Position numbers and translations under genes: made by a program
In this document: positions 6,246-7,293 of the stretch, one piece after another
Position numbering within the stretch: position 1 is the stretch's first letter
How the letters are laid out: the number at the start of each line of letters is the position of its first letter
Source of the DNA: an uncultured Clostridium sp.
GTDB lineage: Bacteria > Bacillota > Clostridia > Lachnospirales > Lachnospiraceae
Length of the DNA: 7,293 bases
Direction of reading: 5' to 3'
NCBI GenBank assembly: GCA_958442925.1
Contig: CAUCIO010000109.1
Span: 1 to 7,293 of the forward strand
The notes under the pieces: generated by a model
Databases searched by the model: none
Seen by the model: the letters and a program-made list of their open reading frames with translations, nothing else
What the model was told of the DNA's origin: nothing

Positions 6246-7293
6246 CTACAGGAAATCCCTGATCCGCTTGCTTCTCACAGGGTTTCTGAGTTTTCTGAGG
6301 GCCTTGGCCTCGATCTGCCTGATACGCTCTCTTGTCACGTTGAACTCCTTGCCTACCTCTTCCAGAGTTCTCGGATGTCCGTCTTCCAGTCCAAAGCGCA
6401 GCACAATCACCTGGCGCTCTCTCTCTTTCAGATCACCAAGCAGAGCGTCTATGTGCTCTCTGAGCATCACAGACTCCACATTTCCCTCAGGCGTTACTAC
6501 ATTTCCATCTGCCACGAAATCACCTAAATTGGAATCATCTTCCTCTCCAATCGGGGTCTCCAGGGAAGCAGGCTCTCTGGCGATCTGCATGATCTCCATC
6601 ACCTTGTCCTCCGACATATCAAGAGCTGCTGAAAGTTCAGCGACTGACGGCTCATAGCCCAGCTCCAGGGTCAGCTTCCTCTGCATCTTGGACATCTTGT
6701 TAATCGTTTCCACCATATGCACCGGCACACGGATGGTCCTGGCCTGATCTGCAAGCGCCCGCGTCACAGACTGGCGGATCCACCAGGTCGCATATGTACT
6801 CAGCTTATATCCTTTTGTGTAGTCAAACTTTTCTACTCCTTTAATCAGGCCCAGATTTCCCTGCTAAACCAGATCCAGAAAACTCATGCCTCTTCCGGTA
6901 TAACGCTTCGCAATACTTACCACAAGCCTTAAATTGGCCTCAATTAAGCGTTCCTTTGCAGACACGTCGCCTTCTGCCTTTCTCTTGGCAAGGCGCAGCT
7001 CTTCCTCAGCGCTGAGAAGCGGAACTGTACCAATCTCCTTCAGGTACATGCGGACCGGATCCTCTGTGCCAATTCCCTCCAGAAGGTCAATGGCATCCAG
7101 ATCAATGTCCTCCTCCTCCCCGTTTTTCATAAAGTCGTCATCCACATCATCGATCATCAGCAGATCATCTTTGAGCGCAGTCTCATCGATTGCCTCCAGA
7201 ACCACGTCAATATGGTTCTCTTCCAGATAGTTATAGATCTGCTCCATATCTTCCGGTGACAGGTTGTCGGCGGCAAAAAAATCATTGATCTCT
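6246..7293 (-). CDS. rpoD: RNA polymerase primary sigma factor RpoD/SigA, 5' end beyond window, interrupted by an in-frame TAG
   Basis: This is the housekeeping sigma-70 factor that directs core RNA polymerase to -35/-10 promoters. The frame enters from the right edge at the end of region 1.1 (EINDFFAADNLSPEDM). It passes through region 1.2 (DPVRMYLKEIG), 2.1 (ANLRLVVSIAKRY), 2.2 (LDLV-stop-QGNLGLIKGVEKF), 2.3-2.4 (YKLSTYATWWIRQSVTRAL), region 3 (RVPVHMVETINKM), and region 4 with its helix-turn-helix (TLEEVGKEFNVTRERIRQIEAKALRKLRNP). It ends RIRDFL followed by TAG. About 30 N-terminal residues are probably missing. A single TAG at 6866-6864 interrupts an otherwise uniform frame after 142 visible codons; 205 sense codons follow it. 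Both sides match the family closely with no other damage, which argues against an old pseudogene. Confidence 0.93.
6864..6866 (-). other. In-frame amber codon in sigma region 2.2
   Basis: The sense strand reads CTG GAT CTG GTT TAG CAG GGA AAT at this site. The family motif is LDLIQEGN, so TAG stands where the conserved glutamine is expected (one C-to-T change from CAG) and CAG stands where glutamate is usual. The reading frame is the same on both sides. It could be a base-call error, a nonsense mutation, or a suppressed codon. Confidence 0.9.

Noticed and set aside
6268..6657. Serine-rich plus-strand open frame opposite rpoD
   Set aside because: Its serine- and arginine-rich composition is the expected reflection of the conserved sigma coding strand.
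6864..6866. Frameshift as the cause of the split sigma gene
   Set aside because: Codons on both sides are in the same frame and encode contiguous family sequence, so only a substitution is needed.
6246..7293. Genome-wide reassignment of TAG as a sense codon
   Set aside because: The same gene ends at a TAG right after RIRDFL, the canonical end of RpoD. Reading through it adds non-conserved sequence. The other complete genes end in TAA or TGA, so the window gives no positive support.

Overview
The window looks like chromosomal DNA of a low-to-mid GC Firmicute, most likely a gut-type Clostridium of the Lachnospiraceae. This is inferred from strong AGGAGG-type ribosome binding sites, a T-box leader, a cobalamin riboswitch, TTGACA/TATAAT-like promoters with 17-nt spacers, and a primary sigma factor whose sequence resembles that clade. 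No mobile element, tRNA, rRNA or CRISPR array is visible. Gene identities rest on motif recognition by eye, not on database searches.

Layout. 1-558 (minus): HAD-family phosphatase, cut by the left edge. 559-1038: divergent control region with one promoter for the phosphatase and one for a class I cobalamin riboswitch. 1039-3791 (plus): cbiM-cbiN-cbiQ-cbiO, a complete ECF-type cobalt importer, ending in a hairpin whose stem includes the last codons of cbiO. 3852-4841 (minus): BASS-family sodium:organic anion symporter. 4842-5321 (minus): its leader, a T-box riboswitch with a probable AUC (isoleucine) specifier, plus an unexplained start-less open frame just before the transporter. 5322-6002 (minus): queH, epoxyqueuosine reductase. 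6078-6113: terminator. 6246-7293 (minus): rpoD/sigA, the primary sigma factor, cut by the right edge.

How the parts work together. The cobalt importer is switched off when B12 is plentiful, so cobalt enters when corrinoid is short. The BASS transporter is expected to be induced when tRNA-Ile is uncharged, which suggests that its substrate relates to isoleucine supply, possibly a branched-chain 2-oxo acid. QueH makes the queuosine tRNA modification and has no other queuosine gene beside it here.

The two strongest oddities are an in-frame amber codon (TAG, 6864-6866) in region 2 of the otherwise intact primary sigma factor, and the isoleucine-type T-box on a BASS transporter. The amber should first be tested as a sequencing error. 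If real, it is remarkable, because the gene is normally essential and the same gene also uses TAG as its true stop.
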